A stretch of DNA of 64,000 bases from Pseudocitrobacter faecalis (GTDB lineage Bacteria; Pseudomonadota; Gammaproteobacteria; Enterobacterales; Enterobacteriaceae). The stretch lies in assembly GCA_003315335.1 (NCBI GenBank), contig QNRL01000001.1, positions 850,209 to 914,208 of the forward strand, given 5' to 3'. The translations under genes were made by a program, and so were the position numbers. Below, piece after piece: positions 12,414-21,633 of this stretch. The notes under the pieces were generated by a model that ran no database searches, had not been told where the DNA came from, and was given only the letters and a program-made list of their open reading frames with translations. The stretch's first letter is position 1. Every line of letters starts with the position of its first letter.

Positions 12414-12419
12414 TATTAT
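12414..12419 (+). promoter_or_regulatory. -10 element of cyaR
   Basis: TATTAT ends seven bases before the conserved first base of CyaR (GCTGAAAAAC). No good -35 is visible around 12391-12396, which is consistent with CRP-dependent activation. Confidence 0.7.
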
Positions 12420-12425
12420 CGCTTC

Positions 12426-12512
12426 GCTGAAAAACATAACCCATAAATGCTAGCTGTACCAGGAACCACCTCCTTGGCCTGCGTAATCTCCCTTACGCAG
12501 GCTAATTTTTTA
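12426..12512 (+). ncRNA. cyaR: CyaR (RyeE) Hfq-dependent small RNA
   Basis: Trans-acting sRNA that in E. coli and Salmonella represses ompX, luxS, nadE and other mRNAs by pairing near their ribosome sites. I recognise the conserved 5' region (GCTGAAAAACATAACCC), the seed region with ACCAGGAACCACCTCC, and the intrinsic terminator: stem GCCTGCGTAA/TTACGCAGGC at 12477-12502 followed by TAATTTTTT. Its place directly downstream of trhP is the conserved location. Confidence 0.95.
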
Positions 12513-12607
12513 TCTGTTACCCGCCTTTTCTGAAAATCAGTTGGTTCTTATCCCGCTATACTTTTTCTGCCATATACTTTTATTACGTTGATTAACGAGG
12601 AAAAAGG

Positions 12608-13507
12608 ATGACCAACTTTCCCGCCAGCTTATTAATTCTCAACGGCAAGAGCACGGATAATCCGCAGCTGCGTCAGGCGGTTGAGACCCTTCGCAAAGAA
12701 GGCGCCGAACTTCATGTTCGCGTCACCTGGGAAAAAGGCGATGCACTGCGTTATATCCGGGAAGCGCAGCAACTCGGCGTCGCGACGGTAATTTCCGGCG
12801 GCGGTGACGGCACCATTAATGAAATTGCCACCGCGTTGATTGAGCTGAAGGACGCCAATGCCCCGGCGTTAGGCATTCTTCCTCTCGGCACGGCCAATGA
12901 TTTCGCGACCAGCGTCGGTATTCCAATGGATCTGGAGAAAGCCCTGCGTCTGGCGATTTCCGGGCGCGACGTGCCGATTGATACTGCGCGCGTTAACGAC
13001 AAAACCTGCTTTATTAATATGGCGACGGGCGGATTTGGCACGCGTATTACCACCGAAACACCGGAAAAACTGAAAGCGGCACTGGGCGGCGTCTCGTATT
13101 TGATTCACGGATTAATGCGGATGGATACGCTCAAACCCGACCGCTGTGAAATTCATGGAGAAAATTTCCACTGGCAGGGAGATGCGCTGGTAATAGGGAT
13201 TGGGAACGGTCGTCAGGCGGGCGGCGGGCAGCCTCTCTGCCCTGACGCGCTGATAAATGATGGTCTTCTGGATTTGCTGGTCATAACCGGGGAAGAGATT
13301 ATTCCGGCGCTGTTCACGACGTTGACACAACGAGAAGAGAGTCCTCATCTGGTACGTGGACGTTCAGCCTGGTTTGAAATTACGTCACCCCATGAAATGA
13401 CGTTTAATCTCGACGGTGAACCGCTTAGCGGACAGACGTTTCGCATCGACATTCTCTCGAACGCGCTCCGCGCGCGCCTGCCGCCAGATTGTCAGCTATT
13501 GCGCTAA
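12608..13507 (+). CDS. yegS: YegS, lipid kinase of the diacylglycerol-kinase fold
   Basis: Soluble lipid kinase of 299 residues, the E. coli YegS length; the E. coli protein phosphorylates phosphatidylglycerol in vitro. The nucleotide-binding loop [10 protein letters not shown] is at residues 63-72, and the second conserved stretch [10 protein letters not shown] lies at about residue 96. The C-terminal beta-sandwich contains the conserved INDGLLDLL segment. The ATG follows GAGGAAAAAGG at 12597-12607. It is preceded by the cyaR terminator and followed by a BIME. Confidence 0.95.
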   Translation: MTNFPASLLILNGKSTDNPQLRQAVETLRKEGAELHVRVTWEKGDALRYIREAQQLGVATVISGGGDGTINEIATALIELKDANAPALGILPLGTANDFATSVGIPMDLEKALRLAISGRDVPIDTARVNDKTCFINMATGGFGTRITTETPEKLKAALGGVSYLIHGLMRMDTLKPDRCEIHGENFHWQGDALVIGIGNGRQAGGGQPLCPDALINDGLLDLLVITGEEIIPALFTTLTQREESPHLVRGRSAWFEITSPHEMTFNLDGEPLSGQTFRIDILSNALRARLPPDCQLLR

Positions 13508-13518
13508 TCTGCAGGAAT

Positions 13519-13673
13519 GCCGGATGCGGCTTCGCCTTATCCGGCCTACACCAACCCACGTAGGCCGGGCAAGCGCAGCGCCCCCGGCAAAGCCCGCACC
13601 AGCGCCGGATGCGGCTTCGCCTTATCCGGCCTACACCAACCCTCGTAGGCCGGGCAAGCGCAGCGCCCCCGGC
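13519..13673. repeat. BIME: two pairs of opposed REP elements
   Basis: Two copies of an approximately 85-bp module. Each has a REP starting GCCGGATGCGGC and ending ATCCGGCCTAC (13519-13549 and 13604-13634), then an opposed REP from GTAGGCCGGGC to CCCCCGGC (13560-13588 and 13645-13673). The array lies between the convergent yegS and ABC-transporter genes, the usual extragenic setting for such elements, where they stabilise 3' ends and bind gyrase or IHF. Confidence 0.93.
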
Positions 13674-13678
13674 ATGGC

Positions 13679-14452
13679 TTAATACGCTGCCACTTCGCGC
13701 GCCATCTCGCGGGTGTACTGTTGGCTGGCGTTGACCAGCATCCGCGTATAATCCGTTTGCGCTTTTCCGGCGACCAGATCATCGACGGTGAGGGTTTCGA
13801 GAATTTTGCCGTACTGCATCACCGCCACTTTCTGGCACAAATGGGCAATCACGCCCAGATCGTGCGTCACCATCAGATAGGTCAGTCGCGACTCCTGCTG
13901 CAACTCTGCCAGCAGATTCAAAATTTCCGCCTGCACCGACACATCCAGCGCCGAGGTTGGCTCATCCAGCAGTAATACCTGCGGCTCCAGAATCAACGCT
14001 CTGGCAATCGCCACGCGCTGGCGCTGCCCGCCGGAGAGTTGATGCGGGTAGCGATCGCGGAAAGCGCGAGTTAACCCTACGCGATCCAGCAGCGTGTTGA
14101 TCCGCCTGTCGCGATCGGCGATGCCGTGGATTTGCAGCGGCTCCTCCAGAATATCGCCAATGGTATGGCGTGGATGCAGCGAACCGTAGGGATCCTGAAA
14201 CACCATTTGTACCTGACGACAACGCGTGCGGCTGATGCTGCGTTCAAGCGGCTGGCCGTTAATCGCCAGCGCCCCCTGCCAGTGGGTAAACAGCCCGGCG
14301 AGGCACTTTAGCACCGTGGTTTTACCCGAGCCCGACTCCCCCACCAGCCCGTAAATCTCACCCGGTTTAACGTGGAAGCTCACGTCATACAGCACCTGGT
14401 TACGCTTCTCACCTTCGCCAAACACCAGATTCAGGTTATTCACTTCAATCAT
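13679..14452 (-). CDS. Oligopeptide/dipeptide-type ABC importer ATPase (OppF/DppF-like)
   Basis: ATP-binding subunit of 257 residues. It shows Walker A GESGSGKTT at about 39-47, the Q-loop MVFQDPYGSLHPR, signature LSGGQRQR, Walker B VLLLDEPTSALD and the switch histidine in VTHDLG. It is the last gene of the minus-strand transporter operon, with an 11-base gap to the preceding ATPase. It lacks the C-terminal oligopeptide extension of about 70 residues usual in OppF/DppF, so it is a short version. The substrate is not shown by this gene; see the operon's dehydratase. Confidence 0.88.
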   Translation of the reverse strand: MIEVNNLNLVFGEGEKRNQVLYDVSFHVKPGEIYGLVGESGSGKTTVLKCLAGLFTHWQGALAINGQPLERSISRTRCRQVQMVFQDPYGSLHPRHTIGDILEEPLQIHGIADRDRRINTLLDRVGLTRAFRDRYPHQLSGGQRQRVAIARALILEPQVLLLDEPTSALDVSVQAEILNLLAELQQESRLTYLMVTHDLGVIAHLCQKVAVMQYGKILETLTVDDLVAGKAQTDYTRMLVNASQQYTREMAREVAAY

Positions 14453-14462
14453 GACGCGTTCC

Positions 14463-15326
14463 TTATTCTGTCAGCCAGCTCGCCTGACGCTGAAGCACCG
14501 GCAACACCGGGCGACGTTGATGCATATCCGGTAGCGAATTGATCAACCCCTGCGTATAGGGATGCTGCGCCTTATCGAGATCTTTCGCGGCAATCGATTC
14601 CACCACCCGCCCGGCGTACATCACCAGCACTCGGTCGCAAAAACTGCGCACCAGGTTAATATCGTGGCTGATAAAAATCAGCCCTAACCCGCGTGATTTC
14701 ACCAGATCGTCAAGCAACCCCAGCACCTGCAAACGCACGGAGACGTCCAGCGCCGAGGTCGGTTCATCGGCGATCACCAGTTCCGGGTCGGTTATCAACA
14801 TCATGGCAATCATCACCCGCTGCCCCTGCCCACCGGAGATTTCATGGGGATAGAGCGCGTAAACCCGCTCCGGCTGGCGAATACGCACCACTTCCAGCAT
14901 CTCCATCGCTTTGGCTTTCGCCTCGGCTTTATGCCCCGGATGGTGCGTCAGCCAGGCTTCAGCAATCTGATCACCCACACACACCACCGGATTCAGCGAA
15001 TATTTCGGGTCCTGCATGATCATCGAAATCCGTTTACCACGAATGCCGCGCATCTGCGCTTCCGTGGCATGCTGCAAATCGATATCACCGAACTGCATCC
15101 GTTTGGCGGTAATGCGGGATTTTTTCGGGTGCAGATGCAACATCGCGCGCCCGACGGTTGATTTGCCCGAGCCCGATTCACCAACAATCGCCAGCTTTTC
15201 GCGCCCCAGTTGAAAGGAGACACCGCGCACCGCGTGGGTCACTGCCTGGCCGTTAACAAACTCGACGTGCAGGTCGCGCACATCAAGCAACGGCGTATTA
15301 CATGCTGCGAGGATCGAGGATGTCAC
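14463..15326 (-). CDS. Oligopeptide/dipeptide-type ABC importer ATPase (OppD/DppD-like)
   Basis: Second ATP-binding subunit, about 287 residues, with Walker A GESGSGKSTVGRAML, Q-loop MIMQDPKYSLNP, signature ISGGQGQR and Walker B LVIADEPTSALD. The signature reads ISGGQ instead of LSGGQ, a conservative change. A start at ATG 15335 would put AGGAG directly against the start codon, while GTG at 15326 has AGGAG nine bases upstream, so the GTG is chosen. The 5' end overlaps the permease gene that ends at 15298. It pairs with the 13679-14452 ATPase as the two motor subunits. Confidence 0.87.
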   Translation of the reverse strand: MTSSILAACNTPLLDVRDLHVEFVNGQAVTHAVRGVSFQLGREKLAIVGESGSGKSTVGRAMLHLHPKKSRITAKRMQFGDIDLQHATEAQMRGIRGKRISMIMQDPKYSLNPVVCVGDQIAEAWLTHHPGHKAEAKAKAMEMLEVVRIRQPERVYALYPHEISGGQGQRVMIAMMLITDPELVIADEPTSALDVSVRLQVLGLLDDLVKSRGLGLIFISHDINLVRSFCDRVLVMYAGRVVESIAAKDLDKAQHPYTQGLINSLPDMHQRRPVLPVLQRQASWLTE

Positions 15327-16203
15327 GTAAGCCATCTCCTAAGAAATTGAACGCCAGACTGTTAATCAGAATTGCCAGCCCCGGAATGGTGACCACCCAC
15401 CAGCACTCCATCATGTAGGTGCGGCCACTGGAGATCATCGCCCCCCACTCCGGCTCCGGCGGCTGTGCGCCAAGGCCGAGGAAGCCGAGCCCGGCGGCGG
15501 TCAGAATGATCCCCGCCATATTCATGGTGATACGGATGATCACCGACGGCAGGCACAGCGGCACAATATGACGCCACAGCACGCGCACCGGCGATGCGCC
15601 CTGCAAACGGACTGCCGAGATAAAATCAGCCTGCCTTAGCGAGAGTGTTTCGGCGCGTGCCAGACGGGCAATCGGCGGCCAGGCGGTTAAGGTAATCGCG
15701 ATAACCACATGCTCCAGCCCTGGCCCCAACGCGGCGACAAACGCCAGCGCCAGCACCAGGCTTGGGAAGGAGATAAATATGTCGGTCACACGCATCAGCA
15801 CCATATCGACTTTGCCGCCAAAATAGCCTGCCGTAACGCCAAGCAGCAGCCCCAGCGGGCCAACGGTAACCGACACCAGCAGTACGATGTAAAGGGTGAT
15901 GCGCGAGCCGTACACCAGGCGGCTGAAGATATCGCGGCCAAATTCATCGGTTCCAAACCAGTGCTGCGCATTGGGTGCGGTGAGCGCGTTGTTGAGATCC
16001 TGCACCAGCGGGTTATACGGTGCGATAAGCGGTGCAAAAATCGCCACCACCAGCAGCAGAAAAATAATCCCGCCGCCGATAGCGGTAAGCGGATTACGCG
16101 CCATCTTGCCGATAAACCCGCCCGTACGCTGCAACGCGCGTTTGATGCGCGCGACACCTTCGCCGCCGCCGGAGTTGACAGGCGTATCCAGAGAAACGGT
16201 CAT
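15298..16203 (-). CDS. Opp/Dpp-type ABC importer permease (DppC-like)
   Basis: Inner-membrane permease of 301 residues. The N-terminal OppC_N segment is at about 32-60 with one membrane helix, followed by five more helices and the EAA loop (AETLSLRQADFISAVRLQGAS) that contacts an ATPase. The extracellular NALTAPNAQHWFGTDEFGRD region is typical of DppC relatives. Its ATG overlaps the stop of the upstream permease by four bases (ATGA), so the two are translated as a coupled pair. Confidence 0.9.
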   Translation of the reverse strand: MTVSLDTPVNSGGGEGVARIKRALQRTGGFIGKMARNPLTAIGGGIIFLLLVVAIFAPLIAPYNPLVQDLNNALTAPNAQHWFGTDEFGRDIFSRLVYGSRITLYIVLLVSVTVGPLGLLLGVTAGYFGGKVDMVLMRVTDIFISFPSLVLALAFVAALGPGLEHVVIAITLTAWPPIARLARAETLSLRQADFISAVRLQGASPVRVLWRHIVPLCLPSVIIRITMNMAGIILTAAGLGFLGLGAQPPEPEWGAMISSGRTYMMECWWVVTIPGLAILINSLAFNFLGDGLRDILDPRSM

Positions 16204-17237
16204 GATTTTGTCCTCGGATCAAAGAGTTGATAAAGCATGTCGGAAAGCAGGTTCAGCATCACGAAGATCACCCCGACCACCAGCACGCAGCCCATCACCG
16301 CGTTCATATCCCCCAGCAGCAGGCTGCCGGTGAGATAGGAACCAAAGCCCGGCCATGAGAAAACGGTTTCAATCAGCACTGCACCTTCCAGCAGTGAGCC
16401 GTAGGCCAGCGCAACGACGGTCAGCAGCTGTACCAGAATGTTACGAAACGCGTGATTCCAGATGACCTGACGTTCGGTCAGCCCCTTCACACGGGCGGTG
16501 ATGATGAACTCCTGCGACAACTGCGCCAGCATAAAGCTGCGGGTCATACGGCTGATGTAGGCCAGTGAGTGAAAACCGAGAAGCGCAGCGGGCAGGATCA
16601 GGTGGTTAATCGCGTTCCAGAACACCGTGCCGTTACCCGCCAGTAGCGCATCGACGGTCATTAACCCGGTTCGGCGCGGCACCAGGCCGTCCAGACCTAA
16701 ATCCACACGCCCCGCGCCACCCACCCAGCCGAGCCAGGCGTAAAACACCAGCAGCCCCATCATCCCCACCCAGAAGATTGGCGTGGAGTAGCCCGCCAGG
16801 CTGATAATTCTCACCACATAGTCGGAAACGCTGTTACGACGCGCCGCCGCCAGTACGCCCAGCGGAATGCCGAGCCCGGCACCGACAATAATCGCCATCG
16901 TCGCCAGCTCCATGGTGGCCGGGAAGACGCGGATAATATCGTCGAGCACTGGCTTGCCGGTGAGTAGCGCGTTACCTAAATCACCGTGCAGCAGGTTGCT
17001 GAAGTAGATGCCAAACTGCGCCGCCAGAGACTTATCAAAGCCCAGTTGTTGATACACCTGCTGATAGGTGCTTTGATCCGCATCCGGGCCGACAATCGCT
17101 AATACCGGGTCGATAGGCATGACCCGCCCGATGAAAAAAGTGAGTAATAGCAGGCCAAACAGCGTAATCGCGACCTGCATCAATCGCTGAGAGAATCGCC
17201 GGGCGCGCGAGCCCGGCGCAAGTATGACCATACTCAT
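16200..17237 (-). CDS. Opp/Dpp-type ABC importer permease (DppB-like)
   Basis: Inner-membrane permease of 345 residues with six expected helices and the EAA loop (SQEFIITARVKGLTERQVIW). The N-terminal FFIGRVMPIDPVLAIVG region matches DppB-type permeases. It overlaps the solute-binding protein gene by four bases and the next permease by four bases. Together with the DppC-like protein it forms the translocation path. Confidence 0.9.
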   Translation of the reverse strand: MSMVILAPGSRARRFSQRLMQVAITLFGLLLLTFFIGRVMPIDPVLAIVGPDADQSTYQQVYQQLGFDKSLAAQFGIYFSNLLHGDLGNALLTGKPVLDDIIRVFPATMELATMAIIVGAGLGIPLGVLAAARRNSVSDYVVRIISLAGYSTPIFWVGMMGLLVFYAWLGWVGGAGRVDLGLDGLVPRRTGLMTVDALLAGNGTVFWNAINHLILPAALLGFHSLAYISRMTRSFMLAQLSQEFIITARVKGLTERQVIWNHAFRNILVQLLTVVALAYGSLLEGAVLIETVFSWPGFGSYLTGSLLLGDMNAVMGCVLVVGVIFVMLNLLSDMLYQLFDPRTKS

Positions 17238-18856
17238 CCTTTGTCTCCTTCGCTGACTTTATAAACTCCACGCAAAAACGTGGTGGCCGAGGGATGCGAC
17301 TGGAAATCTTTGACGTCGTTACGCACCACCACCGAATCAACCATCTGCGACAGCGGTTGCAGCGCCGGGATAAGCTGGTCATAACGGGTCTGGATCGCCT
17401 GATAGTCAGCCAGTTGTTTTTGCGGGTCGCGCTCAAGCAGCGCAGTGTCGATCATCTCGTTGAGTTGCTTGTCGTAAAATCCGGTACGCCAGCCCTGGAA
17501 GTTGGTCAACCGCGCTTCATCGCGATTATCCGGGTTGTACACCAGCGCGCGCAGGCTGGAGTGGGGATGGGGCTCCATCCCGCTGCCGCCACGCCCCACC
17601 AGCAGGTCAAATTTGCGTTCACGCATCGCGCCGTAAATCTGATTACCGGTGCCGGTAATGATTTTGGCGTTGATGCCCGCCTGCATCAGCGTTGACTGAA
17701 CGGCAATCGCAATGTTGAGAAAGGGCTGATCGGCAAGGACGCGCAGCGTAGTGTCGAAACCCTCAGGGTATCCCGCTTCCGCCAGCAGTTTCTTCGCCCG
17801 AGGAATATCGAGCTGATACCCAGGGTCAGGCAGGGTTGACGGCATTCCGGCTTTGATAGGACGCTGGTGCAGCACCCCGTAGCCTGGCATCAGCGCTTTG
17901 TTGATTCCCTGATAATCAATCAGATAGCGCACCGCTTCGCGTACTTTCGGGTTGGCAAAGTGGGCCTCTTTCATGCTCATCGCCACGTAATACACCGTAC
18001 CTTTCTGCACCGCTTCCACCGTCAGATTGGGATCGTTACGCAGGGCATTGATATCGGACACGGCCATATTATTAGCAACGTCCAAATCCCCCTTTTCAAT
18101 CATCAGACGCAGGGTTTGCGACTCCTGAAAATGGCGCAGCACCACCCGGCTCATTTTGGCCTCTTCACGCCAGTAGTGCGGGTTGCGCTTCATGCGCAGC
18201 ACATCTTTTGCCTGCCAGGTTTCCAGCATAAAGGGGCCCGAACCGGCTTCATTGGTGGTCAGCCAGCGGTTACCCCAATCATTATTGATTTCATGCTGTT
18301 GCACGGTTTTGCTGTCGAGCACGCCCAGGTTACCGAGCGCCCCCAGAGAGTAGATAACCAGTTGTGGATCGTTGGCCTTCGGTAGCGTGATTTGCACCGT
18401 GTAGGGGTCGGGCGCGCTCACCTGGTTATCAATATTTTTCTTACTGAAGCCATAGGATTTCCACACCGACGCCTGCGCGAGATTCAGGTGCAGAATACGG
18501 CGCATCGACCACACCACATCGTCAGCCGTAAGCGGATTGCCGGAGTGGAAGGTAACGTTGTCGCGCAGATGGAAGGTCAGCACCTTGCCGTCCGGGCTGA
18601 TATCCCAGGATTTCGCCAGCGCTGGTTTCACGTTGGTCAGCTGATTGGCATCGAGCTCCACCAGCGAGTCGTAAAGGTTAACGACAATACCCACCACCTC
18701 GTTCCCGGTCATCGCCGCCGGGTCGAGGGTCAGCAGATTGTTCATATTCATACCAATGATGAGCTGATCGGGAGGCGTTTTCGCAAGCGTCACCCCGCTC
18801 CCCATCATCAGCGATAGCGCGAGTAAACACGCGCCCGCGAGGGAAGATTTTTTCAT
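17234..18856 (-). CDS. Periplasmic solute-binding protein, family 5 (DppA/OppA type)
   Basis: Extracytoplasmic binding protein of 540 residues. It has a signal peptide at 1-25 (MKKSS start, hydrophobic core, cleavage after VTLA) and no lipobox. The SBP_bac_5 signature region reads LAKSWDISPDGKVLTFHLRDNVTFHSG at about residues 80-106. Family 5 proteins bind peptides, nickel, opines, cellobiose-type sugars or other compounds, so the family does not define the ligand. The gene follows the dehydratase gene by 39 bases and precedes the permeases, so import and catabolism are likely linked. Confidence 0.9.
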   Translation of the reverse strand: MKKSSLAGACLLALSLMMGSGVTLAKTPPDQLIIGMNMNNLLTLDPAAMTGNEVVGIVVNLYDSLVELDANQLTNVKPALAKSWDISPDGKVLTFHLRDNVTFHSGNPLTADDVVWSMRRILHLNLAQASVWKSYGFSKKNIDNQVSAPDPYTVQITLPKANDPQLVIYSLGALGNLGVLDSKTVQQHEINNDWGNRWLTTNEAGSGPFMLETWQAKDVLRMKRNPHYWREEAKMSRVVLRHFQESQTLRLMIEKGDLDVANNMAVSDINALRNDPNLTVEAVQKGTVYYVAMSMKEAHFANPKVREAVRYLIDYQGINKALMPGYGVLHQRPIKAGMPSTLPDPGYQLDIPRAKKLLAEAGYPEGFDTTLRVLADQPFLNIAIAVQSTLMQAGINAKIITGTGNQIYGAMRERKFDLLVGRGGSGMEPHPHSSLRALVYNPDNRDEARLTNFQGWRTGFYDKQLNEMIDTALLERDPQKQLADYQAIQTRYDQLIPALQPLSQMVDSVVVRNDVKDFQSHPSATTFLRGVYKVSEGDKG

Positions 18857-18895
18857 CTGTGTATACCGTTTGTAGGGTTGAAGTATTTTTATCTG

Positions 18896-20050
18896 TCAGT
18901 CGTGGCTGACGGTATTAGCTTCGATATACGCAAAATTAATATCTTCCCCGAGACCCGGCCCCTGCGGCAGATGCACAAAACCATCGGCGTCCATTGGGTC
19001 AACAATGGCGTTCAGGTAAGCCGCGGGCTCATCGTAGTTCAGGAAAGGATGCAGCAGGCCACGTTCGTACCAGCGACAGTTGCGAATCGCCCCCACCACC
19101 GCCAGGCTCGCCGCGCCGTTGCCATGCACTTCGCAATCCATGCCGAAGGATTCCGCCAGCGCCGCAACCTTCATGGTTGGCGTGATGCCGCCGACGCCGT
19201 TCGCGCCCGCACGCAGAATGTCGCAGGCTCCGGCTTTCACCCAGTCGGCGCGGCTGTGGTGCTTGCCGCCAAAGCTTTCCGGGCCAATCACCGGAATAGA
19301 AAGATTTTCCGCAAGCCAGGCGTAAGACGACATGCTGTCCTCTTCCATCGGCTCTTCAAACCAGGCGAAGTTGAGTTTTTCCAGCTCTTTACCGATCCAC
19401 AGCGCTTCGGTGCGGCTGTACCAGTGATAACCGTCGATCATCAGGTCGATATCCGGGCCAACGGCTTCACGCACAGCGGCGCAGGCTTTGATATCCATTT
19501 TCGGGTTGGGCGCAAAAGAAACTGGCGGCATCCAGGTGTGCAGTTTGATGGCCTTATACCCGCGCGCCACCAGCGTTTCGGCAAACGCGGCGTACTCTTC
19601 CGGCGTAGAGAGCCCGCCTTTCAGATCGTCGCCGCACATGGTGCTGCCGTAGGCCGGAACTTTATCGCGGAAGCCGCCCAGCAGTTTATACACCGGCATA
19701 TTGAGTTTGCGGCCCATTAAATCCCACAGCGCCTGCTCGACAAACGACAGCGCGCGCTCGGTCAGTTGGTGTGCGCTCCCGCGCTGCCAGTGCACCAGAT
19801 CCTGCCAGAGGCGCTCACGGTTAAACGGATCCTGCCCGACCAGCACTTTGCGGAAAAAGGTATTCACCACAAACGGGCGCACCACTTCCGGCGGGGCAAA
19901 CGAAAAGCCCTGAGTGCCGTCATCAGCAGTAATCGTGAGCATCGCCATTTTTGCCAGGCTTTCCGCTCCGGGGTGCGAATGGCCTGCGCTGTCGGACACC
20001 CGACGTGTAGGGTATTGAAATACAGTGACGTTTACAGATTCAATTTTCAT
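18896..20050 (-). CDS. Enolase-superfamily (mandelate-racemase group) protein, probable acid-sugar dehydratase
   Basis: A 384-residue two-domain enzyme: N-terminal capping domain and C-terminal barrel. Metal ligands are visible as D206 (LMIDGYHW), E232 (WFEEPMEE) and E258 (IGPESFGG). The catalytic set of the mandelate-racemase group is present: K169-x-H171 on the second strand and the D277/H309 dyad (CDILR, CEVHGNG). That set points to dehydration of an aldonate or aldarate rather than dipeptide epimerisation or muconate lactonisation, which use Lys on both sides. KxH instead of KxK is unusual enough that substrate and stereochemistry cannot be assigned. It is the first gene of a six-gene operon with an Opp-type importer. 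Confidence 0.83.
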   Translation of the reverse strand: MKIESVNVTVFQYPTRRVSDSAGHSHPGAESLAKMAMLTITADDGTQGFSFAPPEVVRPFVVNTFFRKVLVGQDPFNRERLWQDLVHWQRGSAHQLTERALSFVEQALWDLMGRKLNMPVYKLLGGFRDKVPAYGSTMCGDDLKGGLSTPEEYAAFAETLVARGYKAIKLHTWMPPVSFAPNPKMDIKACAAVREAVGPDIDLMIDGYHWYSRTEALWIGKELEKLNFAWFEEPMEEDSMSSYAWLAENLSIPVIGPESFGGKHHSRADWVKAGACDILRAGANGVGGITPTMKVAALAESFGMDCEVHGNGAASLAVVGAIRNCRWYERGLLHPFLNYDEPAAYLNAIVDPMDADGFVHLPQGPGLGEDINFAYIEANTVSHD

Positions 20051-20239
20051 TATGTGTCCTTAGTACAACAAAAAGTGGGCATTGCGGATGCCACAATCCT
20101 GTGACTTACACTTCCCGGCAAGCCGGTTTTAAGTAATTGAAAAAGCGTTTCACTGGATAATCTAAGCACAAAATATGAGACCTGCCTCGGACAAATCCCG
20201 CTAACGATTGACTGTTTTTTGGGCATAAGCACGAGGGGA

Positions 20240-20255
20240 CGTGACTGTTTTCACA
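20240..20255. promoter_or_regulatory. CRP-like site upstream of the dehydratase-importer operon
   Basis: CGTGA-CTGTTT-TCACA differs from the CRP consensus half-site in one base. It lies in the 283-bp gap between fbaB and the operon, about 190 bp upstream of the dehydratase start. A catabolite-controlled operon would fit, but no clear -10 is positioned at 41.5 or 61.5 from it, so the promoter itself is not fixed. Confidence 0.4.
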
Positions 20256-20282
20256 AAAGGAGAGAGAAATGTGAGGGGGATC

Positions 20283-20330
20283 GTGACGAGAAAAGGTAAA
20301 CCCAGCGAGGCAAAAACTCGCCGGGAAAGG
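20283..20330 (-). terminator. Probable intrinsic terminator of fbaB
   Basis: On the minus strand, just after the fbaB stop, CCCGGCGAG and CTCGCTGGG form an imperfect stem around TTTTTGC, followed by TTTACCTTTTC. The stem has a mismatch, so strength is uncertain. Confidence 0.5.
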
Positions 20331-20333
20331 TCA

Positions 20334-21386
20334 TTATGCGATGGTGACTTTACTATCCAGATACACATCCTGAACCGCGTTGATTAACTGCACGCCATCG
20401 GCCATTGATTTTTTGAAGGCTTTACGCCCCAGAATCAGGCCCATACCGCCCGCGCGTTTATTGATAACCGCTGTACGCACCGCGTCGGAAAGGTCGGTTT
20501 CACCGCCTGCCGCACCGCCGGAGTTAATCAGCCCGGCGCGTCCCATATAGCAGTTCGCCAGTTGGTAGCGCACCAGATCAATGGGATTCTCGCTGGTGAG
20601 TTTGCTGTAGACGCGATCGTCCGTATAGCCAAAGTTCACCGCTTTATAGCCGCCGTTATTCTCGGCCATTTTCTGCTTCACAATATCCGCGCCGATGGTG
20701 GCGGCCAGATGGTTTGCCTGCCCGGTGAGGTCAGCGGAGACATGGTAATCGACACCGTCTTTCTTGAATGCCGGGTTACGCAGGTAGGCCCACAGCACGG
20801 TGACCATCCCCAGTTCATGCGCGCGTTCAAAGGCGGCGGAGATCTCTTCAATCTGGCGACGAGACTCTTCAGAGCCGAAATAGATGGTGGCGCCCACGGC
20901 AACCGCGCCCAGATTGAATGCCTGTTCAACGCTGGCATACAGCGTCTGGTCGAAGGTATTCGGGTAGCTCAGGGTTTCGTTGTGATTGAGTTTGACGAGG
21001 AACGGAATGCGGTGCGCGTAACGACGCGAAACAGATGCCAGCACGCCATAGGTGGATGCCACGCAGTTACAGCCCGCTTCGATCGCCAGCTCAACGATAT
21101 TTTTCGGATCAAAATAGAGCGGGTTAGCGGCAAACGATGCACCGGCAGAGTGCTCTACGCCCTGGTCAACGGGCAGAATCGATAAGTAGCCGGTTCCGGC
21201 CAGACGTCCGGTATTATAAAGCGTCTGCATGTTTCGCAGCACGGCAGGCGGACGGTTATTGTCCATCATCACCCGGTCAACGTAATCGTGACCTGGCAGA
21301 TAGAGTTGGTCGGCTGGAATGGTCATACAACGATGCTGTAAAAGGCTGTCGGCGTCTTTGCCAAGCAATTGCGTAATATCAGTCAT
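20334..21386 (-). CDS. fbaB: FbaB, class I fructose-bisphosphate aldolase
   Basis: Schiff-base (DhnA-type) fructose-1,6-bisphosphate aldolase of 350 residues, used mainly in gluconeogenic growth in E. coli. The sequence from [13 protein letters not shown] onwards is nearly the E. coli protein. The frame stays open 33 codons further upstream, but ATG 21386 has GGGAG ten bases upstream and gives the family length, so it is chosen. The barrel contains the [10 protein letters not shown] and FLVKLNHNE segments around the active site. It is divergent from yegT, with about 250 bp between the starts. Confidence 0.96.
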   Translation of the reverse strand: MTDITQLLGKDADSLLQHRCMTIPADQLYLPGHDYVDRVMMDNNRPPAVLRNMQTLYNTGRLAGTGYLSILPVDQGVEHSAGASFAANPLYFDPKNIVELAIEAGCNCVASTYGVLASVSRRYAHRIPFLVKLNHNETLSYPNTFDQTLYASVEQAFNLGAVAVGATIYFGSEESRRQIEEISAAFERAHELGMVTVLWAYLRNPAFKKDGVDYHVSADLTGQANHLAATIGADIVKQKMAENNGGYKAVNFGYTDDRVYSKLTSENPIDLVRYQLANCYMGRAGLINSGGAAGGETDLSDAVRTAVINKRAGGMGLILGRKAFKKSMADGVQLINAVQDVYLDSKVTIA

Positions 21387-21566
21387 GGCGATGCTCCCGT
21401 AATGCCAACGTCGTGTCGGCGTGAATTTCCTGCCCGGAATTTTTGGGCAGCAATAAGTCTGGTCGCGGAAACGGGAATTTTCCATTCTCCGGGCATTTTT
21501 AAGCGCAATCTGCTGGCACGATTCATGGACGGTAAAGTGTTACACCGGTCAAAGTTTCACCTTAAA

Positions 21567-21595
21567 GGTATTTAAAAGGTATTACATGATGGTAT
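21567..21595 (+). promoter_or_regulatory. Three GGTAT direct repeats before yegT
   Basis: GGTAT occurs at 21567, 21578 and 21591, spaced 11 and 13 bp, within 70 bp of the yegT start. The near-helical spacing suggests a regulator platform, for which YegW (GntR/HutC type, encoded at the end of the module) is a candidate. This is inference from spacing only. Confidence 0.25.
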
Positions 21596-21633
21596 GGTCT
21601 CTACGTACCTTACCTGTCATGAAGGATTTAAAG

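Noticed and set aside
13416..13682. 88-codon ORF over the end of yegS and the BIME
   Set aside because: Translation of REP repeats, overlaps yegS in another frame.
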